Shown: positions 63,360-64,000 of the stretch, piece by piece
How the letters are laid out: every line of letters begins with the position of its first letter
Numbering within the stretch: position 1 is the first letter of the stretch
Assembly (NCBI GenBank): GCA_012728275.1
Contig: JAAYFK010000011.1
Location: forward strand, 1-64,000
From: Clostridiaceae bacterium
GTDB lineage: Bacteria > Bacillota > Clostridia > Saccharofermentanales > Saccharofermentanaceae
DNA length: 64,000 bases
Direction of reading: 5' to 3'
Position numbers and translations under genes: made by a program
Notes under the pieces: model-generated
The model's database searches: none
What the model was told of the DNA's origin: nothing
What the model saw: the letters and a program-made list of their open reading frames with translations, nothing else

Positions 63360-64000
63360 ATGTTAGCCATTTTTAAAAGAGAATTTTCAATGTATTTTAA
63401 GACTGCTTCAGGATACATTGCTTTTGCTATATTTGCATTTCTATCTGGTTATATTTTTGTAAGTCAGTATGCTTCAGGCAAAGTTAATATCGCATCTGAG
63501 ATCACTAATCTTCGTTCTTTCTTCGTTGTTTTGATTCCTATAGTAACTATGGGTTTATTTTCTGAAGATAAGAAGAGGGGCACTGAGGTTCTTTATTACA
63601 CAACACCTACAAACATTGCTTCTGTAGTTATTGGAAAGTTTCTATCTGCTATGGCTTTGTTTGGAATCATGTTTATCAATGTTCTTGTTCAGATGTTTAT
63701 TACTGTATGCTCTGGAGGAGTTATCGATGCTGGTACCATGGGTGCTATTGTTGTCTATTTCTTTTTGACTGCCTTATTTGTAGCATTAGGCCTTTTTGCT
63801 TCGGCTGTAACAGATAGCCAAATAATTGCAGCCATTTTTTCGTTTTTAATCATTTTGTTGATTCAGTTGACTTCAACTATTAGCGCATTAATATCTTCAA
63901 CCTTCAATTCATTTTTGTCGGCAAAAGTGTTTAATATTGATCCAGAGAAACTATCAGAGTTTTGCAGCAATGTCGAGAAATTCATCAATTGGTTTGATCC
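63360..64000 (+). CDS. ABC transporter permease (GldF-like), truncated by window end
   Basis: ATG at 63360: MLAIFKREFSMYFKTASGYIAFAIFAFLSGYIFVSQYASGKVN...TMGLFSEDKKRGTEVLYYTTPT; RBS inside the end of the preceding CDS. Confidence 0.88.
   Translation, partial: MLAIFKREFSMYFKTASGYIAFAIFAFLSGYIFVSQYASGKVNIASEITNLRSFFVVLIPIVTMGLFSEDKKRGTEVLYYTTPTNIASVVIGKFLSAMALFGIMFINVLVQMFITVCSGGVIDAGTMGAIVVYFFLTALFVALGLFASAVTDSQIIAAIFSFLIILLIQLTSTISALISSTFNSFLSAKVFNIDPEKLSEFCSNVEKFINWFD

Noticed and set aside
62414-64000. GldA/GldF-like ABC exporter as evidence of gliding motility
   Set aside because: This ABC subfamily is widespread in non-gliding Firmicutes; no other gliding genes seen.

Overview
This 64 kb window is a low-GC chromosomal segment that looks Clostridia-like from gene families and synteny. 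It is mostly housekeeping genes on the + strand: thyA-folA, polA-coaE, yifB-dprA-topA-trmFO, queA/tgt (minus strand), dapA-dapB-yajC, dnaG-trmK-nif3, rnpB, purM-like, rimO-pgsA, acpP-rnc-smc-ftsY, rpsO-mntP-nadE-pnp, galE-LCP, CIRCE-groES-groEL, and an ABC exporter at the right edge. Accessory content includes a thioester/Cna-B-type LPXTG-like surface protein, a DUF4349 lipoprotein, a secreted transglutaminase-like/DUF4214 protein next to a two-component system, a giant BcrAD/BadFG-type activase, and a small island (about 15.4-18.4 kb) with a compositionally distinct DEAD-box helicase, a CPBP protease and a decayed GGDEF pseudogene. The most interesting signals are non-coding. The pnp leader can form two mutually exclusive structures: a long RNase III-substrate-like hairpin that captures an anti-Shine-Dalgarno, or a short hairpin that hides the SD. 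There is also a hairpin abutting the start codon of the transglutaminase-like gene, a two-hairpin leader before an 84-aa orphan, and a 144-bp inverted-repeat-bounded element before the helicase. A PP2C phosphatase is followed by a degenerate PP2C-like protein that lacks the catalytic residues. All calls are by eye; no searches or folding programs were run. No tRNA, rRNA, CRISPR array or intact transposon was found.
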